NCBI GenBank assembly: GCA_038239345.1 | Contig: JBBSEX010000021.1 | Coordinates: 11,687 to 75,686 of the forward strand | Length of the DNA stretch: 64,000 nucleotides | From: JBBSEX01 sp038239345 | Lineage (GTDB): Bacteria; Acidobacteriota; Terriglobia; Bryobacterales; Bryobacteraceae | Direction of reading: 5' to 3' | Shown here: positions 25,785-34,733 of the stretch, in pieces | Layout of the letters: each line of letters opens with the position of its first letter | Numbering within the stretch: the first letter of the stretch is position 1 | The notes under the pieces: generated by a model | What the model was told of the DNA's origin: nothing | What the model saw: the letters and a program-made list of their open reading frames with translations, nothing else | Database searches by the model: none | Program-made: the position numbers and the translations under genes

Positions 25785-27086
25785 GTGGAACGCTTTCTCG
25801 TTCAGAACTTTGGCTGCCGGGCATCGCAAGCGGACGGTGCGGCAATCGAGGCGGCGTTGCGCAAGAATGGTTTGCGTGAAGTGGGCCAGGCCACAGACGC
25901 GCAACTCGTCGTCTTGAATACTTGTACGGTCACCGAATCCGCGGATAATGACGTAAAGCTAGCCATCCGGAGGATCCATCGCGATAATCCGGAGGCGCGA
26001 ATTGTCGTCACCGGTTGCTATGCCCAGCGCGCCCCGGCCAAAATCGCCCAGTTGTCCGGCGTATCGATGGTGGTGGGCAATTCCCATAAGACGCAGATCG
26101 CCGATTTAATCGCCAACGAAGCGTATTATCACGGCGAAATTCATGTCGGCGATATTTTCGCCAACCATGATTTTCTGTCCGCCCCGGTGGAAGATGCTAT
26201 CGGCGATCGCGCCCGTCCGAACCTCAAAATTCAAGATGGCTGCAACAATCGATGTTCTTTTTGCATCATTCCTTTCGTGCGCGGACGCAGCCGCAGCGCG
26301 CCAATCGAACAGGTGATCGGCGAAGTGCGGAAGCTTGCCGATCGACACCGGGAAGTAGTGCTAAGCGGTATTAATCTTGGCCGCTGGGGCAGGGAGCCGG
26401 GCAGCCAGTTGCGTCTCGCCGATCTGCTTCGCCGCCTGCTGGCCGAGACTTCCATTAGCCGCCTGCGCCTCAGTTCCGTCGAACCGATGGACTTTAGCGA
26501 CGATTTGCTGGAGCTGATGGCGAACTCGCCGCGCATCGCCAAGCATGTCCACGCACCGCTGCAATCGGGCTCCGATACCGTGCTGCGGCGGATGCATCGA
26601 AAATACCGGCCGCGTCATTATGAGGATCGGATTCGGAAGGCGCGGAGTCTGATGCCCGATTGCGCGGTGGGCGCCGATGTGATGGTGGGCTTTCCCGGCG
26701 AGACCGACGATGAATTCGAACAGAGCCGTCAATTCATCGCCAGTCTGCCATTCACTTATCTACACGTATTCACGTATTCCGAGCGTCCTGGGACGCCCGC
26801 CGCTGCATCCTCGCAACAGGTGCCAATGCAAGTCCGGCGCGAGCGCAATCGTGTATTGCGCGATTTGGCGGCGGCTAAGAATTTGGCATTTCGACGCACG
26901 ATGATCGGCCGCGAATTGCCCGTGGTAACGCTGACCAACGGCACCCACGGCCTGAGCGATAATTTCCTTACCGTTGAACTGGCCGCGAAGCACGAGCCGA
27001 ATCGGATGATCGATGTGGAGATTGGCGCGATCGGCGAAAACTGCTTGTGCGAACGGCAGCTTTTCCCCGTTTTACATGGTCAATAG
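25785..27086 (+). CDS. mtaB: tRNA (N6-threonylcarbamoyladenosine) methylthiotransferase MtaB
   Basis: The 433-residue radical-SAM enzyme has the three parts of methylthiotransferases: UPF0004 N-terminal domain with Cys residues ('VQNFGCRASQADG', 'VLNTCTVTESAD', 'VVTGCYAQRAP'), the radical SAM core with 'DGCNNRCSFCIIPFVRG' (CxxxCxxC), and a degenerate TRAM region. The 'TCTVT' segment and length place it in the MtaB/YqeV branch, which converts t6A37 to ms2t6A37 in ANN-reading tRNAs, rather than MiaB or RimO. GTG 25785 is chosen because the family starts here; upstream codons overlap the zinc-ribbon gene. The 3' end overlaps the convergent peptidase by 15 bp. Confidence 0.93.
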   Translation: MERFLVQNFGCRASQADGAAIEAALRKNGLREVGQATDAQLVVLNTCTVTESADNDVKLAIRRIHRDNPEARIVVTGCYAQRAPAKIAQLSGVSMVVGNSHKTQIADLIANEAYYHGEIHVGDIFANHDFLSAPVEDAIGDRARPNLKIQDGCNNRCSFCIIPFVRGRSRSAPIEQVIGEVRKLADRHREVVLSGINLGRWGREPGSQLRLADLLRRLLAETSISRLRLSSVEPMDFSDDLLELMANSPRIAKHVHAPLQSGSDTVLRRMHRKYRPRHYEDRIRKARSLMPDCAVGADVMVGFPGETDDEFEQSRQFIASLPFTYLHVFTYSERPGTPAAASSQQVPMQVRRERNRVLRDLAAAKNLAFRRTMIGRELPVVTLTNGTHGLSDNFLTVELAAKHEPNRMIDVEIGAIGENCLCERQLFPVLHGQ

Positions 27087-28577
27087 CGCGGCCATCAGGT
27101 TGATGCCGTCCCACAAATTGCGCAGGCGAATGTTCTCGTTGAAACTGTGCTGGCTATTATCGTGGTTGGCGATGGGGATAGAAATAGTGGGCGAGCCAAG
27201 CGTGCTTTCAATTAGGTAAAGCGGGACGCTGCCGCCTGTCGTCGGACTCAAGATCGACGGCCCACGGGCGCTTTCCACGGCCTTGACGATTTCCCGGGAA
27301 ATCGGCAGATCCATGGAAGTGCGGACCGCCGGATAGCCCGCGTCGGTTTGGACCACTCGCGCCACTTTTGGATGTGCCGTCCTTATCTCCGCGCCGGGTT
27401 CCTGATCGGTAATGAAGTAGCCCTGCTTGCGGATGTGATCGATAAGCCGGGCGACGGCCTGTTGCGGTGTAATCGCTTTCACCAGCCGCAGGTCAATGGT
27501 GGCCGTTGCCAAAGACGGGATGACGTTGGTGGCCCGATCGCCGATGCGGGCGCTCGCCATGCCACGAATATTGAGCGAGGGCAAAGTGATCAACTCCGCG
27601 AGTTTTCTTCCGCCGCCTTCGGTTCGCCCCAGCCACAACTCGCGCATCAGGTCCGCGTCGGGCACGGGCGTGTCGCTGATGGCCTTTAGTTCGCGAGCGC
27701 TCAGTGGCTCCACGCCGTCATAGAAATGATCGATCAGGACGCGTCCATCCTCGTCCTTCATCGATGCCAGCAGGCGAGCGAGCATCAGCGCCGGATTCGG
27801 CGCCCAATTCCCGTAGTGCCCACTGTGCAATTCACGCCTGGGGCCATAAACCGTGAGGTCGACCGTGGTGACACCGCGGGCTCCGAACACCACCTGCTGC
27901 CGCCGGCTCTGATGCACGGGACCATCACAGATCAGCCACACGTCGCCGCGCAGCAGTTGCTTGTTCGCCGCAAGGATCTCGCCCAGATGCGTTGAGCCCG
28001 CTTCTTCTTCGCCTTCAAAAACGAACTTGATATTGGAATGCAAAGTGATCTTCGCATCGTGTAAAGCATCGAGCGCGGTTACCATAGCGAGGATCGGCGC
28101 CTTATCGTCGGAGGCCGAGCGGGCATAGATGCGCCATTCCGGATCGAAGCTTTTGCCGGCCTGGGGGAGAGGTATCGCCTGCCCATCTTTCTCAAGCGGC
28201 GCATTGCGCAGGACGGGCGTGAAAGGCGTGCCGTTCCACTCCTTGGCGTCAACCGGTTGACCGTCATAATGCGCGTAGAAGACTACGGTTCTGGTGGCGC
28301 CAGGGGTCTTGATCTCGCCATATACAAGCGGAGAAGCGCCGGCAAACTCGAGCAACCTCGCCGGCACCCCGCGTTTCCGCAACATGGCGGCAATGGCGGC
28401 GGCGTTCCGCTCGATATTCGGTTTATCGGCGGCGACGTTAGGAATCGCCAGCAGGTCAAAGAACTCCTGCACGATCGGCGTCTCATGGCCGGCCCGCCAT
28501 TTATCCGCGGCAATGGACGAGGGATTCATTTGGGCAGAAGCAATGGCGACGAGCGCGAGAAAGGTAACGAGTCTCAT
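27072..28577 (-). CDS. Exported M20-family metallopeptidase
   Basis: The 501-residue protein has a Sec signal peptide (MRLVTFLALVAIASAQ) and an M20 peptidase fold: 'VVFYAHYDGQPVD' (metal His and catalytic Asp), 'ARSASDDKAPI' (bridging Asp), 'FVFEGEEEAGS' (catalytic Glu), and a dimerisation domain with 'GHYGNWAPNP'. It is probably a periplasmic di- or carboxypeptidase of the CNDP type that uses two zinc ions. ATG 28577 is preferred to 28625 because the signal peptide begins there. It overlaps the mtaB 3' end by 15 bp. Confidence 0.9.
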   Translation of the reverse strand: MRLVTFLALVAIASAQMNPSSIAADKWRAGHETPIVQEFFDLLAIPNVAADKPNIERNAAAIAAMLRKRGVPARLLEFAGASPLVYGEIKTPGATRTVVFYAHYDGQPVDAKEWNGTPFTPVLRNAPLEKDGQAIPLPQAGKSFDPEWRIYARSASDDKAPILAMVTALDALHDAKITLHSNIKFVFEGEEEAGSTHLGEILAANKQLLRGDVWLICDGPVHQSRRQQVVFGARGVTTVDLTVYGPRRELHSGHYGNWAPNPALMLARLLASMKDEDGRVLIDHFYDGVEPLSARELKAISDTPVPDADLMRELWLGRTEGGGRKLAELITLPSLNIRGMASARIGDRATNVIPSLATATIDLRLVKAITPQQAVARLIDHIRKQGYFITDQEPGAEIRTAHPKVARVVQTDAGYPAVRTSMDLPISREIVKAVESARGPSILSPTTGGSVPLYLIESTLGSPTISIPIANHDNSQHSFNENIRLRNLWDGINLMAALLTM

Positions 28578-28695
28578 ATTGGTATCGCGTAATGAATGAA
28601 ACTTATGAGGATCAAAATTACGCAACCTACATCTATCGATGGTAAGTGATCCGTTACTCTGCGTTTCGAATTAAATCAGTTCAAGGAAGGCTTGC

Positions 28696-29517
28696 GTGAA
28701 CACAATCACCACGAAAGATGGACAGACGATTTATTACAAGGACTGGGGCTCGGGACAGCCGATTTTGTTTTCGCATGGCTGGCCCTTGACCGCCGACGCC
28801 TGGGACGCACAGATGATGTTCTTCGGCGAACGGGGCTATCGCGTGATCGCTCATGATCGGCGCGGCAATGGCCGCTCCAGCCAGCCCTGGGATGGCAATG
28901 AAATGGATACCTATTCCGACGATCTGGCCGCATTGATGGAGGAATTGGACATCAAGAAAGCGATCATGGTCGGCCATTCCACCGGCGGCGGCGAGGTGGC
29001 GCGATACCTGGGAAGGCACGGTACCAAACGGGTAGCGAAAGCCGTGCTGATTGGGGCCGTACCACCGCTGATGCTCAAGACGGAAAAGAATCCAGGCGGG
29101 CTGCCGCTCTCGGCCTTCGAGGAGATTCGCGCCGCGGTGAATGGAGATCGTTCGCAATTTTATCGGGACCTGAGCCTCCCTTTTTACGGCTACAACAGGG
29201 CCGGTGCCAAAATTTCCGAGGGCGTAAAAGAAAATTTCTGGCTGCAAGGCATGGAGGGTTCGGTGAAGAGCCAATACGATACGGTAAAGGCTTTCTCCGA
29301 AACGGACTTTACCGAAGATCTGAAAAAGTTCGATGTGCCAACGCTGATCATGCATGGCGATGACGATCAGATTGTACCGATCGGCGCGGCGGGCCTGCTG
29401 TCGGCCAAGATTGTAAAGGGCGCCAAGCTGAAGGTCTACCCCGGCTTCCCGCACGGCATGTGTCAAATTCATTCCGACCAGATCAATGCCGATCTGCTGG
29501 AATTTTTCAAGTCCTGA
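28696..29517 (+). CDS. Alpha/beta hydrolase, haloperoxidase type (paralogue)
   Basis: The 273-residue protein starts with GTG after a strong Shine-Dalgarno (AAGGAAGG). Motifs: 'FSHGWPLTADAW', 'MVGHSTGGGEV' with nucleophile Ser95, 'MHGDDDQIVP' (acid) and 'GFPHGMC' (His). It belongs to the cofactor-free chloroperoxidase group of alpha/beta hydrolases. Segments 'AHDRRGNGRS' and 'DDLAALMEEL' match the hydrolase at 23094-23951, so the two are paralogues in the same neighbourhood. Substrate unknown. The 324-residue antisense ORF here is a shadow. Confidence 0.9.
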   Translation: MNTITTKDGQTIYYKDWGSGQPILFSHGWPLTADAWDAQMMFFGERGYRVIAHDRRGNGRSSQPWDGNEMDTYSDDLAALMEELDIKKAIMVGHSTGGGEVARYLGRHGTKRVAKAVLIGAVPPLMLKTEKNPGGLPLSAFEEIRAAVNGDRSQFYRDLSLPFYGYNRAGAKISEGVKENFWLQGMEGSVKSQYDTVKAFSETDFTEDLKKFDVPTLIMHGDDDQIVPIGAAGLLSAKIVKGAKLKVYPGFPHGMCQIHSDQINADLLEFFKS

Positions 29518-29527
29518 AAACCTCAGA

Positions 29528-30176
29528 TCAACGGCCGTTACGAAATGGCCGGTAGTAGATTCCCACGTGATCGCAGGCCGGGCATCTATAGAACAGGCGG
29601 CGATGCGTTCGTAGTTGGCTCGCGGGGTGGCCGGAGCCGCAGTAGAGGCACACATTCACGAATGGAGGCGCTTCTTCGGCGGTCTGGCGCAGGGGAGCGC
29701 GTTCGAAGTAGAGTGCCCAAAAGAGGAATACAGTTTTTGCCATTTGGTGAGGCGAACGCCTACAGCTTTCTCCACCATGGCGGTTAGGGTTTGCCGTCGA
29801 AATCGATTGACGTGGTCGCCGCCCTCAAACACATAGCGATAGGTGGCATCGCACAGGCCATAACCGTTTGGAACGGCGATATAGAGCCTGCCATCCGGCT
29901 TCAACACGCGGGAAATTTCGGCCAGTGTTTCCGCCAGATTTACGACGTGTTCCGAACGTGATTGCACACCACTAGGTCGAAACTGGAAGGGGCGAAGGGC
30001 AGCGATTCCCCCGTCGCCAGGACCAGACCCGCTCCTGAGCCAGCTTGGAGCGCGGCGCGATCGCAATCGACGGAAATCAGGGAGCACGCATAGTCCGCCA
30101 ACTTCAGGCTTCCCGCCCCAGCGCCCAGGTCAAGAACCCGTTGCCCTGGCTTCAGCTCCTGAATCCATGGGTGCAT
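29528..30176 (-). pseudogene. SAM methyltransferase with C-terminal zinc ribbon, two apparent frameshifts
   Basis: Three frames read in succession resemble one protein. Frame A (30176 leftwards) gives motif I 'VLDLGAGAGSLKLADYA' and 'SSFDLVVCNHV'. Near 29953 a single base seems missing in a CTG codon, because 'CNHV' should run into 'LEHV' and the next frame gives 'EHVVNLAETLAEISRVL' and 'LKPDGRLYIAVPNGYG'. Near 29718-29737, around homopolymers of A and T, the meaningful frame changes again to '.FWALYFERAPLRQ' and a ribbon with 'VCLYCGSG' and 'RCPACDHVG'. The last part could instead be a separate 71-residue gene from ATG 29743. It follows the HerA-like gene by 18 bp. Real decay or sequencing errors are both possible. 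Confidence 0.65.
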
Positions 30177-30194
30177 ATTTCGCCGCGCCGGGCG

Positions 30195-32564
30195 TTAGGC
30201 CTTCCATCCCAGTGCGACCAACTGCACGGTTATGTTGGTCTTCTTCAGGCGGATTTGCGGAGTTTCCAACTGCTCCGTCGCTGGATCGATCTTCGCCTGT
30301 TGGGCCGTCAAATCCTGTTGGAATTGTTCTTGCAGATCGGTGATTTGCTGCTGTAACTGCCCGGTATTTTCTTCGGCGATGTTGACGTCCTGCGTCTCTT
30401 TCCACGTCTTGCCAATCTGCCGGGCGGCGGTTCCGGCGCGCGTCATGGTAGCGACGCTCAGCGTCTTGCGGCCAAGGAACGCCCCGAGCAAACTGGTGCC
30501 TACCGAGACCGCCGATTGTAAAATCTGCGAATGCTGTTGTGCCTTCTGCTGTTCAGCCGCCAGTTCGGCGCGCCGCTTCCGTACTTCCAGCGCTTGAATC
30601 CGGGCGGCATATTTCGTATGCAGTTCTTGTGCGATGCGATCGCGTTCTTCCCGCGCCGCCTGTTGCAGGCGGATGCGAAAATCGCGTTCCGATTCGCCGG
30701 GATGCGATAACTGCTCCAGACTGGGGCTGCGCAAGAGTTCCAGCTTTTTTACTTGAAACAGCCACGTCGCAAACGCCTTGCTCCAGACCGCGTAGTTCTT
30801 CGCTTTAGCGGCGGCGGAGGGCAGGTCGCCAAACGTCGCCCCATCTGGCGGAGCCTTCTCCAGATCGCCGATAGCAAATTCCGATTCTTCCGCCGTCGTC
30901 CAATCCACCGCCGCCGGACCATCGCCGATTTCCGTGGAAAATAGGGCGCTACGTACAATGTCGACGCCCGACTTCGGGTCTAAATAATGGAGGCACGCGG
31001 CACCCACCAGAACGGGATCGTAATGGAGTGGTCCCGTCTCCCTCACCGGCAGGAAAACTTGCGTGATGTCGGGCGGCAGAACCGGCGCGGTGGTCGATCC
31101 GTTGGGCTTGGCGCGCGGAATCGCCGTCGCTGCCGGAGCCACGATTGCCGGTTTATGCGCTTGCATCAGCAGGCGAATCTGATCGCGAGTTAAAGGTCCG
31201 GCCAGATAAGACATCGTCCAGCGTGTTTCAAACAGTAGCGGCGCGTTCTCATGCACGTTGTTCAACAGAAAAATTCGATTGCCAAGCGACGCCAGAACCT
31301 GCTCCAGTTTTCCCCGGTCGAAGTTCTGTTTGGCTTCCGTGGCGGCGCCTTCCAATCCATCCAGCACGCGGGCTTTATCGCGCTCCGTTTGCAGACGGCC
31401 GATGAACCAGGTTCCGGCGTTAGAGAGTCCCTTATAGTCGAGATCGACGGGGTTCTGTGTCGCCAGAACGACACCGAGTCCGAATGCCCGGGCTTGTTTG
31501 AGCAAGGTGAGTAGGGGCTTCTTCGAGGGCGGATTGGCTACCGGCGGAAAATAGCCGAAAATCTCATCCATATATAGGATGGCCCGCAGACTGGACGTAC
31601 CGGGTTGGCTGCGGACCCAACTAAGAGTCTGGTTCAGCAACAGCGACACGAAGAACATCCGTTCGGCATCGCTTAAGTGAGCGATGGAAATTACGGCGAG
31701 GCGCGGCTTGCCTTCCCGGGTGTGCAGCAACTGGCCGATATCCAGCGGTTCGCCTTCCAGCCACGATTGAAAACTGGGCGATGCCAGCAGGTTATTCAAA
31801 GCCAGCGCCAGGGCGAAGCGCTCCTTCGATGGATAGAACGTTTCCAAATCCATCACGCCCACTTTGGAGACGGGTGGATTTTGAATCTGAGCGATTAGTG
31901 CCGGGATGTCCAGATCCTGCGAATTGCGCCAGGCGTTGTCCAGAAGATTGGATATCAGAACGTGTTCGCGGCTCTGAATGGGGTCGGCGTCAATGCCAAG
32001 CAGACCAAGCAGGCTGGTGGCTGTAGCGCTGACGCGATCGCGCAGCAATTCACTATCGGCGACAATTGCTGGATCGGGCGCTGAGAACGATTTCAAAATC
32101 GAGAGGGGAAGCCCGGCGCTGCTGCCAGGCGTGTAGATGGCAAACTCGGCGGCGTCCTTCAGACGTTGAATGCGCGCCCCATCCTGCCCCCAGGCGTCCA
32201 GCCCTTTCTTCCACAGGTCGGCCTGTTGCGAGGCCAACTCATCGGGTGTGATCCCTTTGGTGCGACTCTCATCTTCGTTCACCCAGGGCCGGAAGTCCGC
32301 CGGGCGGAGGTCGGGAAAGGTCAATAGCAGATTGCTGAGATCGCCCTTGGGATCGATGATCAATGCCGGGATGCCGTCGATGGCGGCTTCTTCCAGCAGA
32401 CCTAAACAAAGGCCCGTCTTGCCGCTACCCGTCATGCCGACACAGACGGCGTGGGTCACGAGATCTTTCGATGCATAGAGTAGGGGGACGTCCACGGTCT
32501 TGTGGGCGGCGGGGTCATACGGCTTGCCGAGATAGAAAACGCCCAGCTTTTCGAAATCCTGCAT
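30195..32564 (-). CDS. HerA-like (DUF853) ATPase
   Basis: The 789-residue protein has an FtsK/HerA-type ATPase core: Walker A GMTGSGKT (43-50), 'ALIIDPKGDLSNLL', Walker B 'AILYMDEIFGYFPP', and sensor region 'GVVLATQNPVDLDYKG'. A C-terminal part (about 600-789) is rich in Arg, Glu and Gln and likely coiled-coil ('QQAAREERDRIAQELHTKY'). Proteins of this DUF853-like group are hexameric ATPases thought to act on DNA or membranes; the specific role is unknown. No NurA-type nuclease or other defence gene is next to it. The downstream partner is the frameshifted methyltransferase, and frr is divergent. Confidence 0.88.
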   Translation of the reverse strand: MQDFEKLGVFYLGKPYDPAAHKTVDVPLLYASKDLVTHAVCVGMTGSGKTGLCLGLLEEAAIDGIPALIIDPKGDLSNLLLTFPDLRPADFRPWVNEDESRTKGITPDELASQQADLWKKGLDAWGQDGARIQRLKDAAEFAIYTPGSSAGLPLSILKSFSAPDPAIVADSELLRDRVSATATSLLGLLGIDADPIQSREHVLISNLLDNAWRNSQDLDIPALIAQIQNPPVSKVGVMDLETFYPSKERFALALALNNLLASPSFQSWLEGEPLDIGQLLHTREGKPRLAVISIAHLSDAERMFFVSLLLNQTLSWVRSQPGTSSLRAILYMDEIFGYFPPVANPPSKKPLLTLLKQARAFGLGVVLATQNPVDLDYKGLSNAGTWFIGRLQTERDKARVLDGLEGAATEAKQNFDRGKLEQVLASLGNRIFLLNNVHENAPLLFETRWTMSYLAGPLTRDQIRLLMQAHKPAIVAPAATAIPRAKPNGSTTAPVLPPDITQVFLPVRETGPLHYDPVLVGAACLHYLDPKSGVDIVRSALFSTEIGDGPAAVDWTTAEESEFAIGDLEKAPPDGATFGDLPSAAAKAKNYAVWSKAFATWLFQVKKLELLRSPSLEQLSHPGESERDFRIRLQQAAREERDRIAQELHTKYAARIQALEVRKRRAELAAEQQKAQQHSQILQSAVSVGTSLLGAFLGRKTLSVATMTRAGTAARQIGKTWKETQDVNIAEENTGQLQQQITDLQEQFQQDLTAQQAKIDPATEQLETPQIRLKKTNITVQLVALGWKA

Positions 32565-32572
32565 AGTGATGA

Positions 32573-32602
32573 TTGTAGCTAGCGCCGCCTACGCCATATA
32601 AT
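32573..32602 (+). promoter_or_regulatory. Promoter of frr
   Basis: A perfect -10 (TATAAT, 32597-32602) lies 18 bp after TTGTAG (32573-32578, four of six matches to TTGACA). The start codon of frr is 37 nt downstream of the -10, leaving a leader of about 30 nt. Confidence 0.5.
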
Positions 32603-32639
32603 GCGAGTTGGGCGCGTGCACTTGGCGCCTGGATAAACT

Positions 32640-33245
32640 ATGAAACAAGAACCTCAACCTGCAGCCGCCAGCCAAACTTTGCTAACGGTGAAAGATGTGG
32701 AAGCTTCCGCCAGGAAGCGGATGGAAAAGGTGCTCAGCGACTTGCAGCACGATATGTCGAACGTGCGCACGGGGCGGGCTTCGGTCAGCCTGTTCGATAA
32801 CGTGAAGGTAGATTATTACGGGACGCCGACACCGATCAATCAGGTGGCGACGCTGCATGTGCCAGAGCCCGCGCTAATTACGATTCAGCCCTGGGACACG
32901 TCGCAAATCGCGGCGATTGAAAAGGCGATTCGCAATGCCGATTTGGGACTGAATCCCGGTAATGATGGCAAGATCGTCCGCGTGCCCGTTCCGCCGCTTA
33001 CCGAAGAACGCCGCCGGGAACTCGTGAAGAAGGTGAACCATCTGGCCGAAGATCATCGGGTGGCGTTACGCAACGCGCGGCGCGAAGCTAATGAACAGGT
33101 GAAGAAGCTGGTTAAAGATAAATTGATCAGCGAGGACGACGATCGCAAGGCTCACGAAGAAATTCAGAAGATGACCGATGGCCACATCGCAAAACTGGAT
33201 CAGGCGTCGAAGTCGAAAGAGAAAGAGTTGATGGAATTGAAGTAA
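32640..33245 (+). CDS. frr: Ribosome recycling factor
   Basis: The 201-residue protein shows the RRF pattern: 'MEKVLSDLQHDMSNVRTGRAS', 'VDYYGTPTPINQVATL', 'LGLNPGNDGKIVRVPVPPLT', 'RRRELVKKVNHLAED' and a long C-terminal helix. With EF-G it splits post-termination ribosomes. About 15 extra residues (MKQEPQPAAASQTLL) precede the usual start, so it is slightly longer than the 185-residue norm. It is not next to pyrH or tsf as in many genomes. ATG 32640 is the only good start. Confidence 0.97.
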   Translation: MKQEPQPAAASQTLLTVKDVEASARKRMEKVLSDLQHDMSNVRTGRASVSLFDNVKVDYYGTPTPINQVATLHVPEPALITIQPWDTSQIAAIEKAIRNADLGLNPGNDGKIVRVPVPPLTEERRRELVKKVNHLAEDHRVALRNARREANEQVKKLVKDKLISEDDDRKAHEEIQKMTDGHIAKLDQASKSKEKELMELK

Positions 33246-33300
33246 AGGAAGGCGACGGGCAGGGCGCGACAAATTCCTATCGCCTACCGGCGAGCCCGTG

Positions 33301-33417
33301 TCATTTTGCCACATCCGTATCCGATTCCCACTCCGCATCCGACCGTGGACTATTGCCGACCATCGATAGGAAAAGCCCTAAAATCAGTAGTCCCGCGAGA
33401 ACTGCGCCGATCATCAT
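33301..33417 (-). CDS. Possible 38-residue single-pass membrane protein
   Basis: Within the 303-bp gap between frr and the next rightward gene, the minus strand carries a short ORF with an excellent Shine-Dalgarno (AGAGGG, 6 nt before ATG). The product has one hydrophobic helix (GAVLAGLLILGLFLSMV) followed by an acidic tail. It is too short for homology-style recognition. The rest of the gap (33246-33300 and 33418-33548) holds a weak ACGGGC/GCCCGT inverted repeat after frr and the leader of the next gene. Confidence 0.4.
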   Translation of the reverse strand: MMIGAVLAGLLILGLFLSMVGNSPRSDAEWESDTDVAK

Positions 33418-33548
33418 AAACGACCCTCTGCTACTTGCTTAGCAAGTCACGTTCCATAGTGAGTTCGCCGCTTGAAACGTTACAAAGAGCCGCCCGGAAC
33501 GTCGTTAATGAGGATAACGGTGTTAAGCTTTATCCAAAGGTGGAATCT

Positions 33549-34730
33549 ATGGCTGATAGCGCTGCTTTTCCAAGTCATGCGGGAGTTCGGGCCGTTGAAC
33601 GTACCGCTTCGATAGCGATTCCCTGGTATATCTGGGCCGTTGTAGTCGCTGCCACGTCGGCCATCATCGGCGTGCTGTGGGATATCTCCTGGCATCGTTC
33701 GATTGGCCGCGACACGTTTCTAACCGCGCCGCATCAGCTTATTTATTTGTGCGGCATTATCGCTGGCGTTGTCAGTGGATATCTGATCCTGTTTACCACC
33801 TTCGCCAAGGATAGTGCGCTGAAGGCTTCGTCGGTTACGATCTGGGGACTTACAGGTCCGTTAGGGGCATTCATCAGTGCCTGGGGCGGATTCGCGATGC
33901 TGACCTCCGCGCCGTTCGACGACTGGTGGCATAGCGCTTACGGGCTCGATGTAAAAATCCTCAGTCCGCCGCACATGATTCTGGCCGCCGGCATTATCGC
34001 GATTATTCTTGGTGCGATGATCCTGATTGCCGGCTTCATGAATCGCGCGGAAGGGCGCGAGCGGGAGCAGATGAAGCTATTGTTCGTCTACGTTGGCACC
34101 ATGATCATGATGGTTCTGATGATTGTCATCACGGAATTCACCCAACGCGTTTTCCAGCACGTCGCGCTGATGTATCGTGTCGTCGCTTGTGTTGTACCCA
34201 TCGTGATGGTGGCCGTTGCTCGCGGGTCGCGCTTCCGCTGGGCGGCGACGATGATGGCCGCGGTCTACACGCTGATCGTCTGCTCCATGATTTGGATTTT
34301 GCCGCTGTTCCCGGCAACTCCGAAATTGGGACCGGTGCTGCATCAGGTAACCCAATTTATTCCGCCCGATTTTCCGCTGCTGCTGATCGCTCCGGCGCTT
34401 TTACTGGATTGGATCTGGTCAAAGACGGCTGGTATGAAAGGCTGGACGCAAGCGGCCATCTCGGGTGTCGTGTTTGTCGTGGCCCTGATTGCCGTGCAGT
34501 GGCCGTTCGCCGAATTCCTGATGACGCCGTGGGCCGCCAACGGCCTCTTCGGATCGATGTATCGCGATTACGCCACCGGCCCCAACAGCGCACAAGCGCG
34601 CAACGTATTCGTTCACATGGAGACGATGCAGCAGTTCTGGACTAACCTCGGCCTAGCGGTTTTGATTGCTATTGTCACCTCGCGAATCGGTCTGGCCTGG
34701 GGCGAGTGGATGCGCGGGATCAAGAGATAA
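33549..34730 (+). CDS. Polytopic membrane protein with duplicated His-Asp-His motif
   Basis: The 393-residue protein has about nine or ten transmembrane helices and no domain I can name. Two similar motifs stand out: W44-D45-x2-W48-H49-x3-G53-x-D55-x5-P61-H62 and D125-W-W127-H128-x3-G132-x-D134-x5-P140-P-H142. Each sits at the start of a helix, as if an internal duplication built two metal or haem sites. ATG 33549 follows a good Shine-Dalgarno (AAAGGTGG); codons upstream to 33435 look non-coding. The next gene, a His/Met-rich exported protein, starts 3 bp after its stop, so the two probably work together. Confidence 0.8.
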   Translation: MADSAAFPSHAGVRAVERTASIAIPWYIWAVVVAATSAIIGVLWDISWHRSIGRDTFLTAPHQLIYLCGIIAGVVSGYLILFTTFAKDSALKASSVTIWGLTGPLGAFISAWGGFAMLTSAPFDDWWHSAYGLDVKILSPPHMILAAGIIAIILGAMILIAGFMNRAEGREREQMKLLFVYVGTMIMMVLMIVITEFTQRVFQHVALMYRVVACVVPIVMVAVARGSRFRWAATMMAAVYTLIVCSMIWILPLFPATPKLGPVLHQVTQFIPPDFPLLLIAPALLLDWIWSKTAGMKGWTQAAISGVVFVVALIAVQWPFAEFLMTPWAANGLFGSMYRDYATGPNSAQARNVFVHMETMQQFWTNLGLAVLIAIVTSRIGLAWGEWMRGIKR

Positions 34731-34733
34731 GCC

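Noticed and set aside
28681..29655. Large antisense ORF over the haloperoxidase-type gene
   Set aside because: It has no recognisable motif, while the plus strand encodes a full alpha/beta hydrolase; it is a shadow of GC-rich codon bias.
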